From: Sterolibacterium sp.
GTDB lineage: Bacteria; Pseudomonadota; Gammaproteobacteria; Burkholderiales; Rhodocyclaceae
DNA: 50,443 nucleotides
Assembly: GCA_023258955.1 (NCBI GenBank)
Contig: JAHFRE010000008.1
Span: forward strand, 1-50,443
Direction of reading: 5' to 3'
Part shown: positions 1 through 6,627 of the stretch, in pieces
How the letters are laid out: every line of letters starts with the position of its first letter
How positions within the stretch are numbered: position 1 is the first letter of the stretch
The notes under the pieces: generated by a model
What the model saw: the letters and a program-made list of their open reading frames with translations, nothing else
Told to the model about the DNA's origin: nothing
The model's database searches: none
Translations under genes and position numbers: made by a program

Positions 1-145
1 GCTGCGCCGACGATCGCCCTCAAACTGTTGATCCATAGGCCGGTAGGCTCATAGGTGTTCGCGCGTATTCAAGTTTGCACGAATGTCGGCTAAATTTCCT
101 GCAAATTTGCCGCGCCCATGATCGAGGCCGAGGAGGAAACGCAAG
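1..145. other. left-edge non-coding stretch
   Basis: No convincing coding frame, RNA gene or terminator is visible between the window edge and the small frame at 146. The stretch is somewhat richer in A and T than the genes around it, as expected of an upstream regulatory region, but I could not assign a promoter with acceptable spacing. Frames on the minus strand that cross it are shadows of the CBS gene to the right. Confidence 0.4.
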
Positions 146-340
146 ATGAACCGACAGCAGTGGCAGATGAAGCGTGACGACCTGCTAGCGCACGCAGCGG
201 TAGCCAGCGCCGTCCTCAGCGCCAGCGGCGGACCCGCCGAGGCTATCGCGGCGCGGCGACGGCCGCTGTCCGTGACAAACCAGCGATCCACAAACGAGCG
301 CCAATCGCAACGGAGGAGAATCGAATGCCCCATCGTTTGA
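146..340 (+). CDS. possible small leader ORF (64 aa)
   Basis: A 64-codon frame starts at an ATG preceded by a good AGGAGG about nine bases upstream and ends 16 bases inside the following CBS gene. The product is rich in Arg, Gln and Ala, has no recognisable domain, signal peptide or membrane segment, and resembles nothing I know. The strong ribosome site and the overlap with the next start would fit a translationally coupled leader peptide, but a chance frame in GC-rich DNA is just as likely. No function is assigned. Confidence 0.22.
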   Translation: MNRQQWQMKRDDLLAHAAVASAVLSASGGPAEAIAARRRPLSVTNQRSTNERQSQRRRIECPIV

Positions 341-759
341 TCCGCGAAATCATCGACCGCCGCCCCACCCCGACCGCCAGCCCCAGCGCCACAGTGCGCG
401 ACGCCGCGGTGACTATGCGCGAATTCCATTCTTCTGCCGTGCTGGTGGTCGAGGATGGGATCGTCGCCGGTATCGTCACCGAGCGCGATCTGGTGTTCGG
501 CATCCTGGCCGCGGAGCGCGACCCGCTGCAGACCCAGGTCGGCGCCATCATGACGCGCACGGTGCAAACCATCGGCCCGGACAAGCCCTTTGGGCACGCG
601 CTGCACCTCATGTATGAGGGTGGCTTCCGCCACGTGCCGGTGGTCGACCGCGAGGGGCGCCCGTTGGGCCTGCTCGCGGCGCACGATGCGATCGACACCG
701 ACAGCGTCGTCCTGCAACAGGAATTGGTGCGGCGCGAGGAAATCGCCATGATACTTTGA
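325..759 (+). CDS. tandem CBS-domain protein
   Basis: The 144-residue product consists almost entirely of two CBS domains, roughly residues 8-66 and 77-137, with the typical hydrophobic-strand then Gly-x-(V/L)(T/A)xxD endings (GIVTERD and GLLAAHD). Stand-alone CBS pairs bind adenine nucleotides and act as cytosolic energy or redox sensors, often on an unknown partner. There is no fused enzyme or channel. The start is set by GGAGGAG seven bases upstream. A second stand-alone CBS pair lies at 26619, similar in size but not closely similar in sequence. Family assignment is safe; the ligand and partner are unknown. Confidence 0.88.
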   Translation: MPHRLIREIIDRRPTPTASPSATVRDAAVTMREFHSSAVLVVEDGIVAGIVTERDLVFGILAAERDPLQTQVGAIMTRTVQTIGPDKPFGHALHLMYEGGFRHVPVVDREGRPLGLLAAHDAIDTDSVVLQQELVRREEIAMIL

Positions 760-778
760 CGCCGGTGTACTGCTTCGC

Positions 779-1111
779 TCACCCGTTTCGCAGCTGGTCG
801 ACCTTGGCCGCGCAGATGAAATCGTTCTCGGACAAGCCGCCGACGGCGTGGGTCGTGTAGCGCACACAGCAGCGCTTGTAGCCGACCTCGAGATCGGGAT
901 GATGATCTTCCCGGTGAGAGATCCAGGCGAGCGCGTTGACGAAGGCGATGGTCTCGTAATAGTTCTTGAACTCGTAGGTCTTGCTGATCGCGCCAGCCTT
1001 GTGCAGCCAGCCTTCGAGTTGGCGCAGCAGGCGTTCGCTGTCCTGTTGTGCCAGAGAGCCAGCGCTGGATTTGCACGCGCGTGAAGCCAAGTCGTTCGGG
1101 ATCGTGCTCAT
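779..1111 (-). CDS. phhB: pterin-4a-carbinolamine dehydratase
   Basis: This 110-residue protein matches 4a-hydroxytetrahydrobiopterin dehydratase, which dehydrates the 4a-carbinolamine so that the pterin cofactor of aromatic amino acid hydroxylases can be recycled. It carries the signature EDHHPD (His70, His71, Pro72) and the third active-site histidine at His88, with the spacing normal for the family. I chose the ATG at 1111 because GGAGAGGAG precedes it; an in-frame ATG 33 bases upstream lacks that site. It converges on the CBS gene. No phenylalanine hydroxylase is visible here, so it may serve a distant phhA or act as a general pterin enzyme. Confidence 0.9.
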   Translation of the reverse strand: MSTIPNDLASRACKSSAGSLAQQDSERLLRQLEGWLHKAGAISKTYEFKNYYETIAFVNALAWISHREDHHPDLEVGYKRCCVRYTTHAVGGLSENDFICAAKVDQLRNG

Positions 1112-1269
1112 GCCAGGCTCCTCTCCATCCGCGTCGCAGTGCAAGGTCTGCGGCCGGCTTCCATCCCCAGCCGATCGCGATCTGAAAAAAGCATAGCACC
1201 AGCGAGCAGCATAACCAAGGGACGCCTCTAGGCACTGCGCAGGCGCAGCTTTGCTGGCCTGGCTTTAAC

Positions 1270-1298
1270 TTGACAAGATTACTCTGGTATCGTATAAG
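1270..1298 (+). promoter_or_regulatory. near-consensus sigma70 promoter
   Basis: TTGACA at 1270-1275 and TATAAG at 1293-1298 are separated by exactly 17 bases. This is a full-consensus -35 and a five-of-six -10, unusually strong for this GC-rich DNA. It lies about 50 bases upstream of the CHRD gene, whose ATG at 1352 has a GAGGAGG ribosome site. I infer strong, largely constitutive transcription of that gene. Confidence 0.75.
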
Positions 1299-1351
1299 AC
1301 AAGGGCATGTGTTGTTTGCCGAACCTATTCACCCGCAGAGGAGGAGAAAAC

Positions 1352-1798
1352 ATGAGCCTGCATATACTGCGTCGTTTCGTTGGCGCCACCAGCCTGGCCA
1401 CGCTCGCCGCAACCGCCCTGTTCCTGGGAAGCTTTTGCAGCGCTGCCTACGCTGACCAGATCAAGGTGAGCCTGAGCGGTGACATGGAGGTGCCGCCGGT
1501 CAAGACGGCCGCCATGGGCAGCGGCAGCATCATGATCAACGCCGACATGAGCGTCAGCGGCAGCGTCACCACGACCGGGATCGAGGGAACGATGGCGCAT
1601 ATCCATCAGGCGGCGGTCGGGATGAACGGACCGGTGATCATTCCGCTGGTGAAGAGCGGCGATGGCTCGACCTGGTCGGTTCCCGCCCAAGCGAAGCTGA
1701 GCGAAGCCCAATACGCGGCGTACAAGGCCGGCGAACTCTACATCAACGTGCACAGCGCCGCCAACAAGGGCGGGGAGATTCGCGGACAGTTGAAGTAG
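1352..1798 (+). CDS. CHRD-domain secreted protein
   Basis: A 148-residue protein with an N-terminal Sec signal peptide (positively charged start, hydrophobic residues 10-30, probable cleavage after Ala34 in SAAYA-DQ). A single CHRD domain fills the rest, recognisable by the HIHQ...GMNGPVI block near residues 87-104 and the closing YINVHSAANKGGEIRG pattern. CHRD domains occur in periplasmic or extracellular bacterial proteins and in chordin; the biochemical role in bacteria is unknown. The start at 1352 follows a GAGGAGG site, and a near-consensus promoter lies upstream. It is monocistronic as far as I can see. Confidence 0.85.
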   Translation: MSLHILRRFVGATSLATLAATALFLGSFCSAAYADQIKVSLSGDMEVPPVKTAAMGSGSIMINADMSVSGSVTTTGIEGTMAHIHQAAVGMNGPVIIPLVKSGDGSTWSVPAQAKLSEAQYAAYKAGELYINVHSAANKGGEIRGQLK

Positions 1799-1948
1799 CC
1801 GTTTCGCTCAAGGCCACCGCCAAGAAGACTACGGCCGGCCTGACTCACCGCAATTGACTTCCCTGCAGGGCCTTGCTCCGGCATCGCCCTGCGTTCCTTG
1901 TCCACTGCAATTTCCTCCGCCGATGGCGTCCTTCGCTCGTCCCGGGCA

Positions 1949-1954
1949 TATAAT
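1949..1954 (+). promoter_or_regulatory. possible -10 element of the yqjD-like cassette
   Basis: A perfect TATAAT lies 40 bases upstream of the ATG at 1994, inside otherwise GC-rich DNA. I could not find a matching -35 at 16-18 bases, so it may be an activator-dependent promoter or chance. The YqjD family in enterobacteria is stationary-phase controlled, which would fit a promoter with a weak -35, but that is inference. Confidence 0.4.
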
Positions 1955-1993
1955 GGCCGCGAGGTCTTTCATTCATTTGTCACGGAGAAAAAC

Positions 1994-2305
1994 ATGAACG
2001 ACATGAGCCAAGTCACGAAGGAAAAACTGGTCGCCGATTTTCGCGTGGTCGTCGCCGACGCCGAGGAGTTGTTGCGCGCCACCGCCGGCCAGGCCGGGGA
2101 GAAGGTCGCCGAGATGCGCGCCAAGGCCCAGGACCATCTGACCGCGGCCAGGGCCCGCTTGGCGGAGTACGAGACCGCCCTGGTGGACAAGGCGAAGGAG
2201 GTGGGTCGCGCCGCCGACGACTACGTGCACGAAAACCCCTGGTCCTCGGTCGGCATGGCCGCTGGCGTCGGATTTTTGGTCGGCTTGCTGATCGGCCGTC
2301 GCTGA
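1994..2305 (+). CDS. YqjD/ElaB-family (DUF883) membrane-anchored protein
   Basis: The 103-residue product has a long amphipathic helical region (about residues 5-75, rich in Ala, Glu, Arg and Lys) followed by the family hallmark ENPWSSVGMAAGVG and a single C-terminal transmembrane helix ending in Gly-Arg-Arg. In Escherichia coli the ElaB/YgaM/YqjD proteins sit in the inner membrane by this helix and bind ribosomes in stationary phase; whether this homologue does is not shown. The start at 1994 follows GGAG. It is the first gene of a cassette with the YqjE-like and YqjK-like genes downstream. Confidence 0.88.
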   Translation: MNDMSQVTKEKLVADFRVVVADAEELLRATAGQAGEKVAEMRAKAQDHLTAARARLAEYETALVDKAKEVGRAADDYVHENPWSSVGMAAGVGFLVGLLIGRR

Positions 2306-2312
2306 GCCGGGA

Positions 2313-2714
2313 ATGAATTCGCAAGGGCCGCAGCCCGGCCTGTTCGCGTCGTTGCGCGCGTTGCTGGCGAGCACGCTGGACCTGGCCAGGACCCGTCTCG
2401 AACTCCTCGGCATCGAACTCGAGGAGGAGAAGCTGCGCATCCTCAGCCTGCTCGGCTACGGGGTGGCGGCGCTGTTGCTGCTTTGCGCCGGCTCGGTGTT
2501 CCTGGCGATCTTCCTGACAGTGCTGTTCTGGGACGGCTATCGGCTGTTGGCGCTGGGCCTGTTCACCACCCTGTTTCTGGTCACCGGCGGCGTCGCCCTC
2601 GCCTTGGCGGTGAACCATGGTAGAGCCGGCTCCCGCCTGTTCTCCACCAGCCTCGCCGAGATGGAAAAAGATCGCGTCGCGCTGGGCAGCGGCGAAGGCA
2701 CGGAGCATCGGTGA
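2313..2714 (+). CDS. YqjE-like phage-holin-superfamily membrane protein
   Basis: A 133-residue protein with an amphipathic N-terminal helix (the TRLELLGIELEEEK block, about residues 27-40) followed by two transmembrane helices, roughly residues 46-72 and 77-100. This matches the YqjE family, annotated in databases as putative holin superfamily III but found chromosomally in proteobacteria away from prophages. It starts 7 bases after the DUF883 gene and overlaps the next start by four bases, so the cassette is almost certainly co-translated. No lysis genes are nearby, so a phage holin role is unlikely. Confidence 0.85.
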   Translation: MNSQGPQPGLFASLRALLASTLDLARTRLELLGIELEEEKLRILSLLGYGVAALLLLCAGSVFLAIFLTVLFWDGYRLLALGLFTTLFLVTGGVALALAVNHGRAGSRLFSTSLAEMEKDRVALGSGEGTEHR

Positions 2715-3055
2715 ATAGCCGGTTGCTCGAATTGGCGCTGGCCAAGCAGCGGCTCACGCTGCACAGCGCAGCCTTGCGCGGCGAGTTCGCCGCCGCTGCC
2801 GACGGCTTGCGGCCCGCCCTCGCAGCGGTGGACCGCCTGCGCCAGGGTGTGCAGTGGCTGCGCCGTCACCCTCCCCTGCTGGTCGCCGTGCTGGTCGCCG
2901 TGTTGGTTGCCCGGCCGCGCGCCGTGCTGCGCCTGGTCGGGCGCGGCTGGGTTGCCTGGCAAGCGCTGCGACGATGGCGCCCGGCTCTGCATGAAGCGGG
3001 CAACCGTAGCGAGGACGGGTGGGCGAGATGGAAGAGCCGGCAAAGCCGACGCTAA
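2711..3055 (+). CDS. YqjK-like protein
   Basis: The 114-residue basic protein starts at a GTG whose last two bases begin the TGA of the preceding gene (GTGA overlap). It has an N-terminal helical part (the RLLELALAKQRL block), a short hydrophobic segment around residues 55-68 and an arginine-rich tail. Order and size match yqjK in the yqjDEK cluster, though sequence conservation in this family is weak, so the call rests largely on position. Its 3' end overlaps the next gene by about 37 bases. Confidence 0.7.
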   Translation: MNSRLLELALAKQRLTLHSAALRGEFAAAADGLRPALAAVDRLRQGVQWLRRHPPLLVAVLVAVLVARPRAVLRLVGRGWVAWQALRRWRPALHEAGNRSEDGWARWKSRQSRR

Positions 3056-3351
3056 CCGCGACGACAACCCGGAGAATCCCCGCGCGCATGGTGCGCGACG
3101 TGCTGGCGGCGCAGCAGCGCGAGCGAGTGCGCATCTCCAGCCATCTGGGGACGATCCGGGGATTGATGCCGCTGTTGATGAAGCGCCGCAACGGCAGCCG
3201 CTGGAGCGTCGCCGAGCGCGACGACCTGTACCGTCAATTGCGCGCCCTGAGCCACCTCTCGCCCTATCTGCTGGTGCTCGCCCTGCCCGGTTCCTTCCTG
3301 ATGCTTCCGGCCCTAGCCTGGTGGCTGGACCGCCGCCGCGGGGTCCGTTAG
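3019..3351 (+). CDS. small LETM1-like membrane protein
   Basis: A 110-residue protein: basic N-terminal half, then a hydrophobic segment at about residues 82-102 (SPYLLVLALPGSFLMLPALAW) ending in Trp-Leu-Asp-Arg-Arg-Arg. The Leu-Pro-Gly-Ser-Phe-Leu-(M/L)-Leu-Pro core resembles the membrane-adjacent part of LETM1-type ribosome-binding proteins, but the region is too short for a firm assignment. The start is uncertain: GTG at 3019 or ATG at 3028, both inside the YqjK-like gene. Being fourth in a cassette whose first member is a ribosome-binding-type membrane protein makes the resemblance suggestive. Function unknown. Confidence 0.6.
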   Translation: MGEMEEPAKPTLTATTTRRIPARMVRDVLAAQQRERVRISSHLGTIRGLMPLLMKRRNGSRWSVAERDDLYRQLRALSHLSPYLLVLALPGSFLMLPALAWWLDRRRGVR

Positions 3352-3390
3352 AAGGTCCAACATCGAGTCCCGCAGGGGCGAGCCGCCGTC

Positions 3391-3420
3391 ACCCCCTCTC
3401 TCGGAGAGCGGGATGGGGGG
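3391..3420. repeat. GC-rich imperfect hairpin between convergent genes
   Basis: Between the ends of two convergent genes (3351 and 3427) lies CTCTC-TCG-GAGAG (3396-3408) embedded in a longer imperfect inverted repeat of five C's on the left and six G's on the right. No T-run follows on either strand. It resembles the REP-type or bidirectional terminator hairpins common in such spacers, but I see only one copy. Confidence 0.4.
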
Positions 3421-3426
3421 AATGCA

Positions 3427-4554
3427 CTAGAACACAATCACCTGACGCACCGCCGTGCCGTCGGCGAGGCGGTCGAAGCCGAGGTTGATTTCGTCCAGGC
3501 CGATGCGATGGCTGACCAGGCGCTCGACCGGCAGGCGACCGGCGCGATAGAGCGCGGCCAGGCGGGGAATGTCGCGCGAGGGCACGCCCGATCCGAGATA
3601 GCTGCCCTTGAGCGTGCGCTCCTCGGCCACCAGATTGACCACCGGAAGCGCAAAGCTGTGGTCCGGATGGGTGAGGCTGCAGGTCACCGTGGTGCCGCCA
3701 CGGCGGGTGATCCGGTAGGCGATCTCCAGCGCCGCCACCGAGCTCGCCGCCTCGACCACGGCATCGACGCCGCCGCCCGTGGCCTCCTTGACCCGGGCCA
3801 CCAGATCCGGATCGTCGGCGCGAAAGCAGTGGGTCGCACCCAGCTCGCGCGCCAGTTCCAGTTTGGCGTCGAGGCTGTCGATGGCCACCACCTGTCTGGC
3901 GCCAGCGGCCTGCGCCCCGAGCAGGGCCGACAGCCCGACACCGCCCAGGCCGACCACAGCCAGGGTCCCACCGAGCTGCAGGCGCGCCGAATTGATGACG
4001 GCGCCGACCCCAGTGAGCACGGCGCAGCCGAACAGGGCGGCGATGTCCAGCGGCAGTTCCGGATCGATCTTGACCAGGCTGCCGCGCGCCACCACCGCGT
4101 ATTCGGCGAAGCAGGAGACACCGACCTGGTGGTTGAGGAGCGAGCCGTCGCCTCGGTGCAGACGGCGCTGGCCGCCGACCAGGGTGCCGGCGCCGTTGGC
4201 GGCCGCACCAGGTTCGCACAGCGCCGGCCGCCCCTCCATGCAGGGCGCGCAATGGCCGCAACTGGGCACGAAGACCAGGGCCACGTGGTCGCCGCGCTTC
4301 AAGTCATGGACACCGGGACCAGCCTCTTCGACCACGCCCGAAGCCTCGTGACCCAGGGCCATCGGCATGGGCCGGGGCCGGTCGCCGTTGACGATGGACA
4401 GGTCGGAATGGCAGAGGCCGGCGGCGGCGATCTTCACCAGCAACTCGCCTGGGCCCGGCGGGTCCAGGTCCACCGTCTCGACCTTGATCGGGCGCGAGTC
4501 CGCGTAGGGTCTGGGCTGTTGCATGGCATCCAGGATTGCGGCGCGCATCTTCAT
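3427..4554 (-). CDS. zinc-dependent alcohol dehydrogenase (MDR superfamily)
   Basis: This 375-residue medium-chain dehydrogenase oxidises an alcohol or reduces an aldehyde with NAD(P). Catalytic zinc ligands appear as Cys48 in GLCHSD, His69-Glu70 in GHEASG and a later Cys in FGCAVLTG. The structural zinc lobe is present (Cys99, Cys102, Cys105, Cys113). The nucleotide-binding GLGGVG is in mid-protein. The layout is that of the class III/aryl-alcohol branch rather than the zinc-free quinone reductases. The start at 4554 follows a GAGGAG site; the longer open frame upstream is not used. It is divergent from the NlpC/P60 gene. Substrate cannot be read from sequence. Confidence 0.9.
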   Translation of the reverse strand: MKMRAAILDAMQQPRPYADSRPIKVETVDLDPPGPGELLVKIAAAGLCHSDLSIVNGDRPRPMPMALGHEASGVVEEAGPGVHDLKRGDHVALVFVPSCGHCAPCMEGRPALCEPGAAANGAGTLVGGQRRLHRGDGSLLNHQVGVSCFAEYAVVARGSLVKIDPELPLDIAALFGCAVLTGVGAVINSARLQLGGTLAVVGLGGVGLSALLGAQAAGARQVVAIDSLDAKLELARELGATHCFRADDPDLVARVKEATGGGVDAVVEAASSVAALEIAYRITRRGGTTVTCSLTHPDHSFALPVVNLVAEERTLKGSYLGSGVPSRDIPRLAALYRAGRLPVERLVSHRIGLDEINLGFDRLADGTAVRQVIVF

Positions 4555-4660
4555 GGCGGTCTCCTCGGCGAATTGCCTGCTGTTTGGGCCGCTGTTGCGG
4601 CGACTGACCGCAGTGTAACCGAGGACAATATGCGCAGGCTGCCACAGGATTACGCCGCAC

Positions 4661-5164
4661 ATGCACCCTGCCTTCGCCCCGCTGCTCGCCCTTCTGCTCG
4701 CGGTCCTTGTCGCCGCCTGCGGCTCGATCCCGTTGCCGCCGCCGACCACCGAGCGGGCGCCGGCGACTCACCCCACCGCCTCCCAGGAAAAGGGACGCGA
4801 GGTGGTGCTCTACACCCTGGGACTGCTCGACACCGGCTACCGCTACGGCGGCAAGAACCCGTCGGCCGGGCTCGACTGCAGCGGCATGGTGAGCCACGTC
4901 TACGCCCAGGCGGTCGGCTTGCGGCTCACCGGCAGCGCCGCCGACATCGCGAAAAAGGGCCAGACCGTGAGCCCGGACAGGATGCGTCCCGGCGATCTGG
5001 TGTTCTTCAACACCGCCAACCGCCCCCACTCCCACGTCGGCATCTACATCGGCGACGACCGCTTCGTGCACGCGCCCAAGGCCAACGGTCGCGTCCGCGC
5101 CGAAAGCCTCAAGCAGAGCTACTTCGCGACCCGCTTCGAAGAGGCGCGCAGCTACTTCGATTAA
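4661..5164 (+). CDS. NlpC/P60-family lipoprotein peptidoglycan hydrolase
   Basis: A 167-residue exported lipoprotein: lipobox LVAAC with the acylated Cys at residue 20, a proline-rich linker to about residue 40, then an NlpC/P60 domain. Catalytic Cys73 sits in LDCSGM, and His125 in HSHVGIYIG is the probable second catalytic residue, with His137 in RFVHAPK nearby. The family are endopeptidases cleaving the D-Glu to diaminopimelate bond of stem peptides. The length matches minimal Spr-like enzymes. It stands alone, divergent from the dehydrogenase and convergent with the peptide gene at 5255. Confidence 0.9.
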   Translation: MHPAFAPLLALLLAVLVAACGSIPLPPPTTERAPATHPTASQEKGREVVLYTLGLLDTGYRYGGKNPSAGLDCSGMVSHVYAQAVGLRLTGSAADIAKKGQTVSPDRMRPGDLVFFNTANRPHSHVGIYIGDDRFVHAPKANGRVRAESLKQSYFATRFEEARSYFD

Positions 5165-5254
5165 GGGCGGGGTGAATTCGGCTGGGGTCGACCGTCGTAT
5201 CGGCCCGATCAGGATTGGCGCGAAGCGCGAACCTCAGGGACAAGACGGCTCTCG

Positions 5255-5578
5255 TTACTCCGTAAGATGTAAGAAATTGCAGCATCCTGCGGATCCGCCG
5301 CATCCTCCGTAGTAGACGTCGGGGATTTCTTGGTAGGTTACCCCAGCATTAGTACAGGCTTCCGGGGCAACCACGTTGTACGCCACGAAGGCAAGACCAC
5401 CCGGGGCGATGGCTGCCGCGGTGACCCTTAAGACTAGGGGAATGCTGTAAGGAAGGGCAAAGGCACTACCGATCGCAAGCGCAGCGACGCCACCGGCTAC
5501 AAAGATTGCCGCTGCTACGCATTCGTTCGGCGCACCACCGCTGACTTGCTCAATTTCATATCTCTCAAGAACTTTCAT
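5255..5578 (-). CDS. double-glycine leader peptide, bacteriocin-like
   Basis: A 107-residue peptide starting at ATG 5578 behind an ideal AAAGGAG site. Residues 1-15 (MKVLERYEIEQVSGG) form a textbook double-glycine leader of the class II bacteriocin/microcin type, normally removed by the C39 peptidase of an ABC exporter. The putative 92-residue mature part is hydrophobic and rich in Ala and Gly (about residues 20-70), with cysteines at 20, 75, 93, 99 and 100 and a Gly/Tyr/Cys-rich end. No peptidase-exporter, immunity or modification gene is adjacent, so secretion would need a distant transporter. The surroundings are less GC-rich than neighbouring genes, which hints at acquisition by transfer. 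Confidence 0.7.
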   Translation of the reverse strand: MKVLERYEIEQVSGGAPNECVAAAIFVAGGVAALAIGSAFALPYSIPLVLRVTAAAIAPGGLAFVAYNVVAPEACTNAGVTYQEIPDVYYGGCGGSAGCCNFLHLTE

Positions 5579-5867
5579 GATCGCTCCTTTCATGGCAAGA
5601 AAAGTATTGCCAAAATGTGGGAGCGAACGAGAGGGCGGCGAGCACCACGGCCGTCGGCACCCACCATAGGTATATAGCATATTGTAGATATGTTGCACGC
5701 AAAATCGCGAGGCACGGCCGCGTCGTCGCACACCGGCGTGCGCTCAGAGCAAACCGCTTTGATCGCACCGGGTCCCTAGGCCGAAAATGCGAGCAGACCT
5801 TGACCGAACGCGAACGCGGGTGGCCAATCGGCTCAGCAAGCTTCGGTGAAGAAGTAGAGCCTCGCTC
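5579..5867. promoter_or_regulatory. AT-richer spacer upstream of the peptide gene
   Basis: This 289-base gap between the peptide gene and the transglutaminase gene holds no convincing coding frame. Around 5661-5700 it contains the most AT-rich stretch of the area, including TATATAGCATATTG and TAGATATG, from which minus-strand -10 candidates such as TATGCT could be drawn for the peptide gene. I could not settle on a -35 with proper spacing. The rest has no terminator or RNA signal that I recognise. Confidence 0.4.
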
Positions 5868-6539
5868 TCAGCCCTGGTGAATCGCCTCGCGCTCGAAGGC
5901 GCCGGGCTGGTTCTCCAGCGCCGCCGCGATCAGACCGGCGTAGTCGCGGCGCATCTCCGCCGTCAGTTGCTCGTAGGGCAGATCGTCGAACTCGCCGTGG
6001 TAGTTGATGTATTCCATGTGCCGCTGATCGCGCGCGTCGTAGGGTTGCATCAGCGAGTCGTGCTTTCCGTCGAACTCCAGCGGCAGCACCTGGAAGCGCG
6101 CGCACATTTCGATGTTGAACACCGGGGTGGCCTTGACCCAGTCGCCGTCGAGCAGCAGCGAGACGTAGCCGTGCCAGGTGAAGACGTCGGTACCCGAGAG
6201 CTTGAGCAGGCGCTCGGTCGCCAAGTGATTCCTCACATCGGCGAAACCGGGCCGCGCCGGGATGCCCACGGAGCGCAGGCAAGCGCAATAGAGCAGCGCC
6301 TTGGGAACGCAGTAGGCCGCGCCCTCGGCCAGGACGTGGCTGGCCTGGAACCACTCGCGCTCGATGCGGAAGCGATAGGGATCGTAGCGCACGCCGTCGC
6401 GCACCGCGTAGTAGAGGCGCACCGCCTTGTCCCGAGGACTGTGCGCGTCGCCCACCGCTTTGGCGACGAAGTCCTGGACCCTGGGCGTCTGATAGTCGAG
6501 AAAATAGCTGGGTGCCAGCCAGGCCGGATCGATGTTCAT
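5868..6539 (-). CDS. transglutaminase-like cysteine peptidase-fold protein
   Basis: The 223-residue protein has the transglutaminase-like core: Cys77 in GAAYCVPKA with the following helix (LLYCACLRSVGIPAR) and His123 in WHGYV. The usual third residue Asp is not obvious; the family position reads KATPVFN, where Asn142 may substitute. No signal peptide, so it is cytosolic. Bacterial members act as peptidases, amidases or cross-linking enzymes, and the substrate is unknown. It follows the acyltransferase gene of the ACP operon by 88 bases on the same strand and may belong to that unit. The start at 6539 has GGAG at suitable distance. Confidence 0.8.
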   Translation of the reverse strand: MNIDPAWLAPSYFLDYQTPRVQDFVAKAVGDAHSPRDKAVRLYYAVRDGVRYDPYRFRIEREWFQASHVLAEGAAYCVPKALLYCACLRSVGIPARPGFADVRNHLATERLLKLSGTDVFTWHGYVSLLLDGDWVKATPVFNIEMCARFQVLPLEFDGKHDSLMQPYDARDQRHMEYINYHGEFDDLPYEQLTAEMRRDYAGLIAAALENQPGAFEREAIHQG

Positions 6540-6627
6540 GCGCGCTCCACGTGGGACGAAGGGCGATTCTTGCACGGACCGGGCGGCGCCGGCAAACGCT
6601 CGCGGCGCAAGGACCGGCGCGCTGGAC

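Noticed and set aside
2313-2714. Phage holin suggesting a prophage
   Set aside because: The holin-superfamily label is shared by chromosomal YqjE proteins, and flanking genes match yqjD/yqjK; no phage genes are present.
3508-5175. 555-codon plus-strand frame across the dehydrogenase and the NlpC/P60 gene
   Set aside because: It runs antisense to one real gene and out of frame in another, with low-complexity Arg/Pro/Gly product.
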